A stretch of 64,000 bases of DNA, taken from assembly GCF_000282135.1 (NCBI RefSeq), contig NZ_AKJW01000067.1:1-64000 (forward strand), in the 5' to 3' direction. Below, piece after piece: positions 46,428-58,791 of this stretch (its first letter is position 1; the number at the start of each line of letters is the position of its first letter). The position numbers were made by a program, and so were the translations under genes. Below the pieces are notes generated by a model. The model was not told where the DNA came from, searched no databases, and was given only the letters and a program-made list of their open reading frames with translations. The DNA comes from Herbaspirillum sp. CF444 (GTDB lineage: Bacteria > Pseudomonadota > Gammaproteobacteria > Burkholderiales > Burkholderiaceae_D).

Positions 46428-47579
46428 TCATTCTGCGGTATGGCTTTTCAGCGCGACCCATCGTTGATTCTGCACTTCGTAAATGGTGAATGACGGGTTT
46501 CTCAGGTTGCCTGCCGCGTCGAACGAGATCGTCCCGGTCAGACCGCGATACTGAATCCGATGCAGGACGTCGACCACTTTTCTGGCATCCAGCGAATTGG
46601 CTTGCCGTATCGCGGCGATCAGCACCTGTGCGGCATCGTAGGCGAATGGCGTCATGCCATACACGTTGAAATCAAAACGTTGCGTGTAAGCGGCTTCGAA
46701 TTTTCTCCAGCCGGGCATCTTGTTGAACGGCAGGCCGGCCTCCAGGGAAAACGTGCCGTTGGCAGCCGCTCCGGTCGAGATGAGGAAGGACGAACCGACA
46801 ACGCCGCTCAGCGACGTGACCAGCTTGGTCTTCATTTCCAGGCGCCGCATATTTTTCGTCAACATGCTGGTCTGCGAGGTATAGCCGCCAAAAAAGATGA
46901 GGTCGATGTCCTGCGCCTTGAGACGCAGGAGGATCTTGTCGAAATCGCTGTCCGTCTGCGTCACCGTATCGTGGCTGACGATCGTCGCGCCATTTTTTGC
47001 CGCCACGTCGATGAAATGCGCGGCGGCGCCGACGCCGAACAGGGTGCCGTTGTCGATGACGGCAATACGGCTGGCGCGCAGATCATCGGTGACATAGTCG
47101 GCCAGGAAATGGATGGCTTCGCTGTCGCCACCCAAGGTGCGGAATGTCGTGCGATAGCCCATCTCGGTGAACTTGCGCGTGGTCGCGGCGGGAGAAATTT
47201 GTGCGATGCCCGCCGTGGCGTAAATCTTTGCGCTCGCCACGCTGGTGGTGCTGTTGGCCCCGCCGATGACGCCGATCACGCCGGCCCGCACAAGGATATT
47301 GGCAACGTGCCGTGCACGATCCGGGTCGCCCTGGTCATCCACGCGGACCAACCGGAACAGCACGTGCTTGCCGTTGATTTTATAAGGATGGTGATTGGCT
47401 GCCGCGATGGCCAGTTCTGCCGCGTTCGCCATGCTCTTGCCAAAGGTTTCCGAGATGCCGCTGAGCGAACCGGCGAATCCGATCAATACTGTCTGAGAAC
47501 CTTCCGCGCATGCGTGTGCGGAGACGGAAAACAATACAATGAATATCCCCGCCCTGTAAAAGCGGCTCAAAAAAGGCAT
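46428..47579 (-). CDS. Branched-chain-amino-acid-type periplasmic binding protein (orphan)
   Basis: A 383-residue type I periplasmic binding protein (LivJ-like), from ATG 47579 preceded by GGAGGAGAG. The signal peptide ends at SAHACA. Two-lobed fold features include VLIGFAGSLSGISETFGK, GVIGGANSTTS and SPAATTRKFTEMG. There is no permease or ATPase next to it, so it may serve a distant transporter or a sensor. Base usage resembles the surroundings slightly less than average (more A+T). Confidence 0.87.
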   Translation of the reverse strand: MPFLSRFYRAGIFIVLFSVSAHACAEGSQTVLIGFAGSLSGISETFGKSMANAAELAIAAANHHPYKINGKHVLFRLVRVDDQGDPDRARHVANILVRAGVIGVIGGANSTTSVASAKIYATAGIAQISPAATTRKFTEMGYRTTFRTLGGDSEAIHFLADYVTDDLRASRIAVIDNGTLFGVGAAAHFIDVAAKNGATIVSHDTVTQTDSDFDKILLRLKAQDIDLIFFGGYTSQTSMLTKNMRRLEMKTKLVTSLSGVVGSSFLISTGAAANGTFSLEAGLPFNKMPGWRKFEAAYTQRFDFNVYGMTPFAYDAAQVLIAAIRQANSLDARKVVDVLHRIQYRGLTGTISFDAAGNLRNPSFTIYEVQNQRWVALKSHTAE

Positions 47580-47710
47580 CTCTCCTCCGCAAAGTTTTTT
47601 CGTGACCAAAATGACTCCTCTTATACCTCACGGCAACCTCGGTCACGATCAAAAAAATACGAAATCAGAGCACCATTACAAACTGTCACAGAAACAATAC
47701 TCACAAGCAA

Positions 47711-47734
47711 CAACGCCCCGAAGACGGGGCGTTG
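47711..47734. terminator. Hairpin downstream of ettA
   Basis: A 10-bp perfect stem (caacgccccg with cggggcgttg) and loop AAGA. No T-run; probable ettA terminator or mRNA 3' stabiliser. Confidence 0.6.
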
Positions 47735-47811
47735 TGAGCTGCTGTTGCATGGTGTTGCCATGCATTGCCATGTAGTGCCACCCGCCATGCAGCGCATGAC
47801 AGGTGCGCCGG

Positions 47812-49479
<1,668 letters not shown>

Positions 49480-49548
49480 GTTTGGATGCCAGTAATGAGG
49501 GTAAGAATGCTTGCGGAATACCGTGATTGCAGCTGAACGCCCGGGAGC

Positions 49549-50427
49549 CTATGCGCTGAGCGGGCGGCCCTTGGCGGACCACAATCGCCACAATCCTTCC
49601 AGAGAGTATACAGCCAGCGCGGACCAAATCACCATGAAACCTGTCAGACGCGCCCCGTCGAAGGGCTCGTCATAGATGAAAACCCCGGTCAGCAGCTGCA
49701 TCGTGGGCGAAATGTATTGCAGCAAACCCAGCAGCGACAAGGGAATCCGGCGCGCCGCACGAGCGAACAGCAGCAAGGGAATCGCCGTCACCGGCCCCGA
49801 CAGCGCCAGCAAAATCTGCGACGGCAGCGAGGCCTGCAGGAAACCGTTGCTGCCGTGCAGCGCCGACACCGCGAGCACCGCCAGCACCAGCGGCGACAGC
49901 AGGATGGTTTCCAGCGCCAGACCTTCCAACGCGCCGAGATGCGCGATCTTGCGCAGCAGGCCGTAAATGCCGAAGGTCGCGGCGATGGTCAGGCCGATCC
50001 ACGGCAAGGCGCCGTTGATCCACGTCAGCCACAACACCGCGCCCAGCGCCATGAACACCGCCAGCCATTGCAAGGGACGCAATTTCTCCTTGAGGATCAC
50101 ATAACCCAGCAGCACGCTGACCAAAGGGCTCATGAAGTAACCGAGACTGGCGTCGACGATGCGGTCGCTGTTGACCGCCCACACATACAGCACCCAGTTG
50201 CCCGACAACAGCAAGGCGCTGATCAGGAATCCCAGCAGCACACGCGGCTTGCGCGCGACTTCGCCGAGCCAGGCCCACTGGCGCTTCCAGCTCAACACCG
50301 CGACGAGAAAAAGCAGCGACCAGAAAATGCGCTGGAGCACGATGTCGAAGGAGCCGACGTCGTGCAGCAACTTGAAATACAGCGGGAACAGCCCCCACAG
50401 GAGGAAACAGCTTATCGCGTAAAACAT
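49549..50427 (-). CDS. rarD: EamA-family transporter RarD
   Basis: A 292-residue, ten-helix DMT/EamA protein. ATG 50427 gives the typical start FYAISCFLLWGLFPLYFKLL; an in-frame start at 50460 adds 11 residues. ASLGYFMSPLVSVLLGYVILKE matches the RarD family. E. coli RarD was named for chloramphenicol phenotype; the substrate is unclear. Confidence 0.88.
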   Translation of the reverse strand: MFYAISCFLLWGLFPLYFKLLHDVGSFDIVLQRIFWSLLFLVAVLSWKRQWAWLGEVARKPRVLLGFLISALLLSGNWVLYVWAVNSDRIVDASLGYFMSPLVSVLLGYVILKEKLRPLQWLAVFMALGAVLWLTWINGALPWIGLTIAATFGIYGLLRKIAHLGALEGLALETILLSPLVLAVLAVSALHGSNGFLQASLPSQILLALSGPVTAIPLLLFARAARRIPLSLLGLLQYISPTMQLLTGVFIYDEPFDGARLTGFMVIWSALAVYSLEGLWRLWSAKGRPLSA

Positions 50428-50470
50428 GGCGACCCGGAAATAGGAAAAGTGGAATGACAAAAATGAAAGC

Positions 50471-50499
50471 GCCGCGAAAACCCTGGAAAGTTTCGCGGC
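50471..50499 (-). terminator. Terminator after the amidase-allA genes
   Basis: A 9-bp perfect stem (GCCGCGAAA with TTTCGCGGC) and an 11-base loop. On the minus strand it is followed by a T-rich stretch, and separates allA from rarD. Confidence 0.6.
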
Positions 50500-50555
50500 A
50501 GCAACGTCATTATCTCAGGATTCCCCTTTTCCGGCTGGCAAGGCCGCGCATCATG

Positions 50556-51101
50556 TCAGAGCGCCACCACGAAGCGGTCTTTTATGCGTTGAATCTCGCA
50601 ATCCACTTCCGTCGCGCGACGCTCGATCACGAACACATCCGCGCCGCCGATGGTGATCATCGGGTGATGCCAGACGCCGCGCCTGAGCGTGACGCCTTGG
50701 CCCGGTTCGACGATGAAAGCCTGAATCGCGCCTTCGTCCGGCATATCGTCGCCTTGCGTCACCACCACCAGTACACGCCCCTGCCCCATCGGCACGAAGC
50801 TCTGGCTGCCCAGCAGATGACGCTCGAACATGGTCAGCGCATACGGCGCGACGTGGGTGCCATCCTGCGTGCGAAAGATCGCCACGCAGGCTTCGCCGCC
50901 CTGCTCGTTCACATCCAGTTGCGTCAAGTCGTCGAAACGTTGTGCGGTGCCTTCATTGATCGGCCTGCTGCCGGACTGCGCCTCGGATTGCACCGTCTCT
51001 GGTGCGATGACATCGCCGAACGGCGCGAACGCCGCCGCTGTCAGCGTCTGCGCCACGATGACTTTGCTTGCGGCTGATGCCGGTGAATCAGGCAAGTTCA
51101 T
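50556..51101 (-). CDS. allA: Ureidoglycolate lyase
   Basis: A 181-residue cupin-fold protein. AllA splits ureidoglycolate into glyoxylate and urea in purine (allantoin) breakdown. Visible family stretches: AFAPFGDVIAP, TMFERHLLGSQSFVPM and GVTLRRGVWHHPMITI. Its start overlaps the amidase stop by 14 bp. It is the last gene in the transporter-amidase unit. Confidence 0.9.
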   Translation of the reverse strand: MNLPDSPASAASKVIVAQTLTAAAFAPFGDVIAPETVQSEAQSGSRPINEGTAQRFDDLTQLDVNEQGGEACVAIFRTQDGTHVAPYALTMFERHLLGSQSFVPMGQGRVLVVVTQGDDMPDEGAIQAFIVEPGQGVTLRRGVWHHPMITIGGADVFVIERRATEVDCEIQRIKDRFVVAL

Positions 51102-52290
51102 CGATGAGCTTTCTCGACAAGCGAATCAAGGCCTGATCGCTGCCCAGCGGCCCGATGATGGAGAAGCCGAAAGGCGCGCCATCGAGCGTCATCAGCGGCA
51201 GCGAAATCTGCGGGCAACCCGACAGGCCGGCCAGGCACAGCATGCGCACGGCCTGGTTGCGGTAGTTCTCCAGCACCTGTTCCGATTCGCTCAGCAGCGG
51301 CGCGACGTCGGGCATGGTCGGCAAGACGATCACGCGATCGCTGCCCAGCAGGCGCAGGAAATCTTCGCGGAAACGGTCGCGCACGTTGCTGTGCTCTTCC
51401 ATCTGCTGCGGCGTGATCTGGCTCGACCAGGCAAAACGTTCGGCCACGCCGGGACCGAGTTGCAGGTCGTGGCGGACGATGGTTTCGCCATGGCTTTGCC
51501 AGGCTTCATAACCCTGGATATAACGGAACGCCCAATACAAGGCTTCGAACGACGGCGTCGCGGTCTTGACCGGCAACGGCGTGCCGATCACGCCGGCCAG
51601 ACGTTCCAGCGTCTGCATGAACACCGCCTGCACGCGCGGCTCCAGCAAGGCCAGCACGTCGGCAGCAACCAGCACCTGCGGCATCGACGGCGCACCGTCG
51701 GGCAACAGGCAGGTGTCTTCGCGCAGCAGCACTTCGCCCACGCGCGAAAAACTGTCGATATCGCGCGCGAACCAGCCGCAAGTATCGAACGACGGCGCCA
51801 GATCCATGCAACCCTTGAGGCTCACGCGCGCATGCGTCGGACGCAGGCCGATCAGCCCGCAGTGGCTGGCGGGAGCACGTACGGAACCGCCGGTATCGGT
51901 GCCGAGTGCAACGTCCGCCAGCCCGTTGGACACCGCCGAGGCCGACCCCGAACTGGAGCCGCCTGGAATCCGGTCAGGCGCGCCGCCGTTGCGCGGCGTG
52001 CCGAAATGGGCGTTCTTGCCGTTCATCGAAAATGCCAGCTCATCGGTGTAAGTCTTGCCGACGAATCTGGCACCCGCCTGCGCCAACGCCACCACCGACG
52101 GCGCCGATGCGGTCTTCACGCCGGACATCGCCAGCATGTGCGGATTGCCGCAGCCGGTCGGAAAACCGGCGACGTCAAAAATATCTTTCACCGCAAAGCG
52201 GATGCCGGACAGCGGACCTGCCGAGATCGCCGTGGAAGCGGGTGCGGGATAGGGAACGAAACAACGTGCAGCTTGTGCGTCAACGGACAT
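51088..52290 (-). CDS. Amidase (amidase-signature family)
   Basis: A 400-residue amidase-signature enzyme with the Lys-Ser-Ser triad: Lys in FAVKDIFDV and the serines in PGGSSSGSA and TDTGGSVRAP. It resembles AtzF/AtzE-type and small-molecule amidases. It lacks GatA partners. Between a DppBCDF-type transporter and allA it probably hydrolyses an imported amide or ureido compound (such as oxamate, allantoate-like or allophanate-like), but the exact substrate is inferred. Confidence 0.87.
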   Translation of the reverse strand: MSVDAQAARCFVPYPAPASTAISAGPLSGIRFAVKDIFDVAGFPTGCGNPHMLAMSGVKTASAPSVVALAQAGARFVGKTYTDELAFSMNGKNAHFGTPRNGGAPDRIPGGSSSGSASAVSNGLADVALGTDTGGSVRAPASHCGLIGLRPTHARVSLKGCMDLAPSFDTCGWFARDIDSFSRVGEVLLREDTCLLPDGAPSMPQVLVAADVLALLEPRVQAVFMQTLERLAGVIGTPLPVKTATPSFEALYWAFRYIQGYEAWQSHGETIVRHDLQLGPGVAERFAWSSQITPQQMEEHSNVRDRFREDFLRLLGSDRVIVLPTMPDVAPLLSESEQVLENYRNQAVRMLCLAGLSGCPQISLPLMTLDGAPFGFSIIGPLGSDQALIRLSRKLIDELA

Positions 52291-52346
52291 GAATAATTCT
52301 TTCGGACATAAAAAGATGATGGATGGAGAGCATTGCTTACAGAGGT

Positions 52347-53358
52347 TTAACTTGCGGCCACGCTGACAGCGCCATCAGCGTCGGTAGCGGCATTTGCAAT
52401 CTGATGCACGCGCAAACAGCTCACGACATGACCGGACGACAACGTCTCTTCGTGCGGCTGCACGCTGCGGCATTCGGCGACGGCGTATTTGCAGCGCTCG
52501 GCAAAGGCGCAGCCGGCCGGCAGATTGCTCAGGTCCGGCGGTGCCCCGCCTATGGTTTCCAGGCGCTGGCCTTTTTGCATGGCGCCATGGCTGCGGCTCT
52601 TGAGCAGCGACAAGGTGTAGGGATGGCGCGGCCGCGTCAGCAACTCCGCCGCCGGACCTTGTTCGATGATCTTGCCTGCGTACATGACGGCGATGCGATC
52701 GGCTACTTCGGCAGCAGCGCCGATGTCGTGGGTGACGAAGACGATGGACAGGCCCAGTTCCTTCTGCAAATCGCGCAGCAAGAGCAGGATCTGGATCTGC
52801 ACCGTGGCGTCGAGCGCCGTGGTCGGTTCGTCGGCCAGCAAGACCTTCGGTGAACACGACAAGGCCAGCGCAATCATCGCGCGCTGGCGCATGCCGCCGG
52901 ACATCTCGTGCGGATAGGCGTCGAGGCGGCGTTCCGGACTCGGGATGCGGACTTTCTCGAACAGGCCCAGCGCCTGCTTGTGCGCCTCGGCTTTGGATAC
53001 TTTCTTGTGGCGGCGGATCGCTTCGACGATTTGTGCTCCCACGGTGTAGACCGGATCAAGCGCCAGCAAAGGCTCCTGGAAAATCATCGCCACCGTGTCG
53101 CCGCGCAAGGCCGCCAGTTCGCGCTGCGACATCTTCAGCACGTCCTTGCCGTCGACGTCCAGGCCGCCGCTGATGCGCGTCGACCGTTCCGAATGCAGGC
53201 GCATGATGGAACGCAGCGTGACGCTCTTGCCCGAGCCGGATTCACCGATCAGGGCCACGACTTCGCCCTGGCCGACAGTAAGATTGACGCCGTTGACGGC
53301 GCGGATCAGTTTCTTCGGTGCGAAGAACTGCACTTGCAGGTCGCGCAATGAAATCATG

Positions 53359-53366
<8 letters not shown>
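52347..53366 (-). CDS. Oligopeptide/dipeptide-type ABC transporter ATP-binding protein (DppD-like)
   Basis: A 339-residue ATPase. Walker A GESGSGKS, signature MSGGMRQRAMIA, Walker B VLLADEPTTALD. The C-terminal cysteine-containing region (CAFAERCKYAVAEC) is the oligopeptide-ABC domain, known in some members to bind a Fe-S cluster. ATG 53366 is chosen; it overlaps the previous gene by 8 bp. Confidence 0.93.
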
Positions 53367-54395
<1,029 letters not shown>

Positions 54396-54399
<4 letters not shown>

Positions 54400-55286
54400 T
54401 GCTTGACCTCCATCGCCGAACGCAAACCGTCGGACAACATGTTGAACGAAATCGATGTGATGAAAATGAAAGCCCCCGGCAAGGCCGCCACCCAGGGCTG
54501 CGTATAGATCGCCGTGCGCAGCGTATTGAGCATCAGGCCCCACTCCGGCTCGGGCGGCTTGACGCCGAGGCCGAGGAAGGACAACCCCGAGGCCAGGATC
54601 ATCGACACCGAGATCAGGCTGGTCGAGTACACGAAGATCGGTCCGAGCACGTTGCCCAGCACATGGGCGCGCACGATGGTGAAAGCGCTCGCCCCCGACG
54701 CCCGCGCCGCATCGACGTAATCGCTGCGACGCACCTGCGTGGTGACGCTTTCGGCGATGCGCGCGATCTGCGGAATGAAAACGATGGTCAGCGAGGTCAG
54801 TGCATTGACGATCCCCGCGCCGAGCGCACCTGACAAGGCGATCGCCAGCAACACCGAAGGAAAGGCATACAGCACGTCGATGGTGCGCATGATGGCGGTG
54901 TTGATGAAGCCGCCCGCATAACCGGCGAGGATGCCGATGCCGCTGCCGATCACGAAGGCCATCAGCACCGGCGTGATGCCCATGAACAGCGACAGGCGGC
55001 CGCCCAGCATCAGGCGCGACAGCAGATCGCGGCCGAGTTCGTCGGTGCCGAACAAATGATCGTGGGTGCCGATCGGTTTCAGGCGCGTGAACATCGAAGT
55101 AGCGAAAGGATCTGCCGGCATGATCCACGGCGCGAACATGGCGATGCCGATCAGCGCCAACAGGATCACGGCGGCGATCATCGCCAGCGGATTGCGCACG
55201 ATGCGCGCCGCGACGTTGGCCCAGTGGCCGCGCGAGCGCTTGTACGCCGGCAAGGATGAGGAGGAAACAACAGCAGTTGCTTGCAT
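54396..55286 (-). CDS. ABC transporter permease (DppC-like)
   Basis: A 296-residue permease with six helices, an N-terminal OppC extension (HWANVAARIVRNPLAMIAAV), and the EAA-type loop YVDAARASGASAFTIVRAHV, which contacts the ATPases. ATG 55286, with 2 bp to the upstream gene and a 4-bp overlap to the next. Confidence 0.93.
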
Positions 55287-55288
55287 GA

Positions 55289-56242
55289 TCACGCTCTTTC
55301 TATGCGAGGATCGAACACGGTTTGCAGGATGTCGACCAGCAGATTCAGCGACACGAAGAACAGCGCCAGCACCAGGATCGTGCCTTGCAGCAGCGGCAGG
55401 TCGCGCTGGAAGATCGCCTGGTTCAGCAGGAAGCCGGTGCCGGGCCAGGAGAACACGGTCTCGATCAGGATCGAACCGCCCAGCAGGTAGCCGAGCTGCA
55501 AACCCATGACCGCCATCGCGGTCGGCGCACAGTTCTTGACCACGTGGCGGAACACGCCGAACTCGCCGAGGCCGCGCGCCTTCAGTCCGATCACGAATTC
55601 CTGCGACAGGATGTCGGCCACCAGCGCCCGCACGGTGCGCGCGATGATGCCCATGGGGATGAAGGACATCGTCACCGCCGGCATGATCAGGTATTTGACG
55701 TGCTCGGCATCCCACACCCATGCGCCGGAACCGTCAGGCCCGGCGCCGGTGGCGGGCAGCCACATCAGTTGCGACGAGAAGATGATGACCAGCACCATGC
55801 CGAGCCAGTAGTGCGGCACGCTGACGCCGATCACGGAGATGAAGGACGCGATCTTGTCGACCCAGGAGTTGCGGAAATAGCCGGCGACAAAGCCGAACAG
55901 CGAGCCGAAGAAGAAACCGATCAGCGTCGCCAGCGCGGCGAGCATGAAGGTATTGCCGACGGCCTTGAAGACTTCTTGCGCCACCGGCCGTCCGGTGGCG
56001 ATGGAGCTGCCGAGGTCGCCGTGCACGGCACGCCAGACCCAGCTGAAAAATTGTTCGGGATAGCTGCGATTGAAACCATAAAGCTCCATCAATTGCTTCT
56101 GCAAATCGACGGAAGCGTCGGGCGGCAGGATAGCCACCAGCGGATCGCCCGGTGCGATATGGACCAGCATGAAGCACAGGAACGCCACACCCAGCATGAT
56201 GGGCAAGGCATACAGTACGCGGCGGATCAGATAGGAAATCAT
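55289..56242 (-). CDS. ABC transporter permease (DppB-like)
   Basis: A 317-residue permease with six helices and the DppB start YLIRRVLYALPIMLGVAFLC, the EAA-type loop with FVIGLKARGLGEFGVFRHVV, and a typical C-terminus (LNLLVDILQTVFDPRIE). It lies 81 bp after the binding protein gene. Confidence 0.93.
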   Translation of the reverse strand: MISYLIRRVLYALPIMLGVAFLCFMLVHIAPGDPLVAILPPDASVDLQKQLMELYGFNRSYPEQFFSWVWRAVHGDLGSSIATGRPVAQEVFKAVGNTFMLAALATLIGFFFGSLFGFVAGYFRNSWVDKIASFISVIGVSVPHYWLGMVLVIIFSSQLMWLPATGAGPDGSGAWVWDAEHVKYLIMPAVTMSFIPMGIIARTVRALVADILSQEFVIGLKARGLGEFGVFRHVVKNCAPTAMAVMGLQLGYLLGGSILIETVFSWPGTGFLLNQAIFQRDLPLLQGTILVLALFFVSLNLLVDILQTVFDPRIERA

Positions 56243-56323
56243 GGGGTGTCTTTACCAAGTCATTCTTGTCGCCGGCATTACCCTCGCAATGCCGGCGGCA
56301 ATGTTCACGACATCAACGCAGAG

Positions 56324-57976
56324 TTAGTCCATCGACATGGTGGCGATATCGATGAACCAGCTTTGCGGCTGCACCACGCCCTTGACCTTGGCCGAAATGG
56401 CGCGCGGACCGGTGTCGTGCGCCACCCAGACGAACGGCGCTTCGTCGACGATCTTGGCGTGCAGTTGCGCCAGCAAGGCGTCGCGCTGTTTGGCGTCAAA
56501 CGTGGTGCGCGCCTTGGCGACGATGGCGTCGACTTCCGGATTGCTGTAGAAGCCCCAGTTGTTCGATACCGGCGGCGCTGCCTTGGAACTGACGAAGCGC
56601 ACCATCGCGAAGAACGGATCCATCGCCGCGAAGCTGATGTTGACCGCGTCCGATCCGTGCGCGCTCGGATCCTTGGCGCCGATGCGCCAGTTGGTGTACA
56701 GCGTGTTCCACTCGATCACGTCGAACTGCACGTCGAAGAAGCAGGCCTTCAGGTTTTGCTGCATGAACTCGTTCATCGGCAACGGCTGCATCTGGCCTGA
56801 ACCAGACGCCGAAATCTGCACCTTCACCTTGAGCGGTTTGGCCGCCGAGTAACCGGCTTCGGCCATCAGCTTGCGCGCGCCGTCCGGGTCGTACTTGATG
56901 TGGAAGCTGGGGTTGCCGCGCCATGGATGACCCGGCTCGACGGTGCCGGTGGCTTCGCCCATCAGGCCGCCCAGCAATTGCTTCATCGCGGGACGATTCA
57001 CGCACAGGTTGGCGGCGTGGCGCACGCGCTTGTCCAGCCATGGAGAACCCGGCACGAAGGACAGCTGCCACGGCCACACGTGCGGCTGCGGATTGGAATA
57101 AATCTTGAATCCGCGCGCCTTGATGGTGTCGAGCGCATCAGGCGCCGGCGCTTCGATCCAGTCGACCTGGCCGGACAACAGCGCCGCGGTGCGCGAGTTG
57201 GCTTCCGGCAGCGGCAACATCACGACCTTGTCGATTTGCGGGCGGCGTTTGGCGTCCCAGTATTCCGGGTTCTTCGCCAGTTCGAGACGCTCGCGCGCAA
57301 CGAACTTGGTCATCTTGAAAGGACCGGTGCCGGAAGCGTCTGCAGCGAATGCCGCCCAGGCCTGCTTGGCGCGCTCGGCCTTGTCGGTCACCGAACCCGG
57401 CACGGCGGCCAGCTTCTTGGCCCATTGCAGCGGCGAGGCCATGAACAGGTTGGTCAGGTTGATCGGCAGGAAGGAGTCCGGCTCGGAGGTGGTCAGCTCG
57501 ACGGTGAGGTCGTCAATCTTCTTGGCCGAACGCAATGTCGGCATGCGCGATGCCGTCACGCCGACCTGGCTCGGATCGAAGTTGGGTGCGTCCTTGTCGA
57601 GCACCTTGTTGACGTTCCATACCACGGCGTCGGCATTGAAGGCGGAACCGTCATGGAACTTGACGCCCGGACGCAGCTTGAAGATCCACTTGGTCTTGTC
57701 CTTGGCGTCGACCGCCCACGACACGGCCAGGTCGGGAATCACTTCGCTGGGCTTGTCGGCCTTGCTCAAGTCCCATTGCGTCAGGCTGTCGTACATCGGA
57801 ATGCCCGTGAAGCGGTTGCCTTCGAAGCCCTGGTCGGGCTGGCCCAGCGTGCGCGGGATGTCGCCCGCGGTCATGGCGATGCGCAAGACTTTCTCGGCGT
57901 GCGCGCCGACGCTGGTCAGCAAGCCGAAAGCCAGCGTACAGGCCAGGGTGAGCGCGCTTGGTTTGGTCAGTTTCAT
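56324..57976 (-). CDS. ABC transporter substrate-binding protein (family 5)
   Basis: A 550-residue periplasmic binding protein of the DppA/OppA/NikA family. The signal peptide ends at SVGAHA. Family features: FKLRPGVKFHDGSAFNADAVVWN and a middle ANLCVNRPAMKQLLGG. First gene of the transporter unit, 98 bp after the GntR gene. Family 5 proteins bind peptides, opines, nickel or ureides; ligand unknown. Confidence 0.92.
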   Translation of the reverse strand: MKLTKPSALTLACTLAFGLLTSVGAHAEKVLRIAMTAGDIPRTLGQPDQGFEGNRFTGIPMYDSLTQWDLSKADKPSEVIPDLAVSWAVDAKDKTKWIFKLRPGVKFHDGSAFNADAVVWNVNKVLDKDAPNFDPSQVGVTASRMPTLRSAKKIDDLTVELTTSEPDSFLPINLTNLFMASPLQWAKKLAAVPGSVTDKAERAKQAWAAFAADASGTGPFKMTKFVARERLELAKNPEYWDAKRRPQIDKVVMLPLPEANSRTAALLSGQVDWIEAPAPDALDTIKARGFKIYSNPQPHVWPWQLSFVPGSPWLDKRVRHAANLCVNRPAMKQLLGGLMGEATGTVEPGHPWRGNPSFHIKYDPDGARKLMAEAGYSAAKPLKVKVQISASGSGQMQPLPMNEFMQQNLKACFFDVQFDVIEWNTLYTNWRIGAKDPSAHGSDAVNISFAAMDPFFAMVRFVSSKAAPPVSNNWGFYSNPEVDAIVAKARTTFDAKQRDALLAQLHAKIVDEAPFVWVAHDTGPRAISAKVKGVVQPQSWFIDIATMSMD

Positions 57977-58074
57977 GTTGATGCTTCCTTTACGAGAACG
58001 ACGTGATGGAGAATTTGGTTTTTTACTGTGGATTAAAGTTGAAACAAAGTTGAATCAGAGGTGAAGCAAAACGG

Positions 58075-58758
58075 TCATGGCTGCAGAAAGGAAATGCCGG
58101 CGCGCGCAGCCGTGTGCAGCAAGTGCGCCTGCATCGCCGCGCGGGCGCCGTCGGCGTCGCCGGCTGAAATCGCAGCGGCGATGGCGCGATGTTCTTCGGC
58201 CGGTTCCCAGATGCGCGAATGATCGGCAAACGGCAGACGCAGACTGTGGCAAATGCGGGTTTCGAAGTCGCGCGAAATTTGCAGCAGGCCGCCGTTGCCG
58301 GACAACTCCGCAATCAATTGATGGAAGGCCAGATCGGCCTGCCAGGCGCTGACCAGATCGACGGTCTTGAGCGCATCTTCGAAGCGCGCCTGCACGCCCC
58401 ACAGACGCGGCGTGGTGTGCATGTTGGCGACGCGTGCGGCCAGTGCGGCGGCGTCCGGTTCGATGACGTAACGCAGTTGAAAAGTGGATTGCAACTCTGC
58501 CGAGGAAGGTGCTGCCGAGGTCGCCTTTGCCTTGGCGACGGGAGTGCCGCGCCCGGAAGTGACCAGCGTGCCCTTGCCCGGCATGGAGCGGATGAACCCC
58601 AGCGCTTCCAGCATCGACAGGGCCTCGCGCAAGGACGCGCGGCTGATGCCCAGCGACTCGGCGAGGTCGCGTTGGCCGGGCAGCATCTGGCCGGTCTTGT
58701 AGGTCCCTGACAGAATCTGGCGTTGCAATGTTTGCGCGGCGATATTAGGCATGCTCAT
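58075..58758 (-). CDS. GntR/FadR-type regulator of the transporter-amidase unit
   Basis: A 227-residue regulator: winged helix at the N-terminus (LPGQRDLAESLGISRASLREAL) and a C-terminal all-helical FCD ligand domain (LRYVIEPDAAALAARVA, EHRAIAAAISAGDADGARAAMQAHL). ATG 58758 follows AGGGGAAA. It probably senses a metabolite of the imported compound and binds the palindrome just upstream, controlling itself and the ABC-amidase-allA genes. Confidence 0.9.
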   Translation of the reverse strand: MSMPNIAAQTLQRQILSGTYKTGQMLPGQRDLAESLGISRASLREALSMLEALGFIRSMPGKGTLVTSGRGTPVAKAKATSAAPSSAELQSTFQLRYVIEPDAAALAARVANMHTTPRLWGVQARFEDALKTVDLVSAWQADLAFHQLIAELSGNGGLLQISRDFETRICHSLRLPFADHSRIWEPAEEHRAIAAAISAGDADGARAAMQAHLLHTAARAGISFLQP

Positions 58759-58773
58759 CGATTTCCCCTTTTT

Positions 58774-58791
58774 GGTCTGACTGGTCAGACC
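58774..58791. promoter_or_regulatory. GntR-family operator candidate
   Basis: An 18-bp palindrome GGTCTGAC-TG-GTCAGACC, 16 bp upstream of the GntR start. It contains the TNGTNNNACNA-like pattern seen for FadR-subfamily sites (last base differs). Likely autoregulation. Confidence 0.75.
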
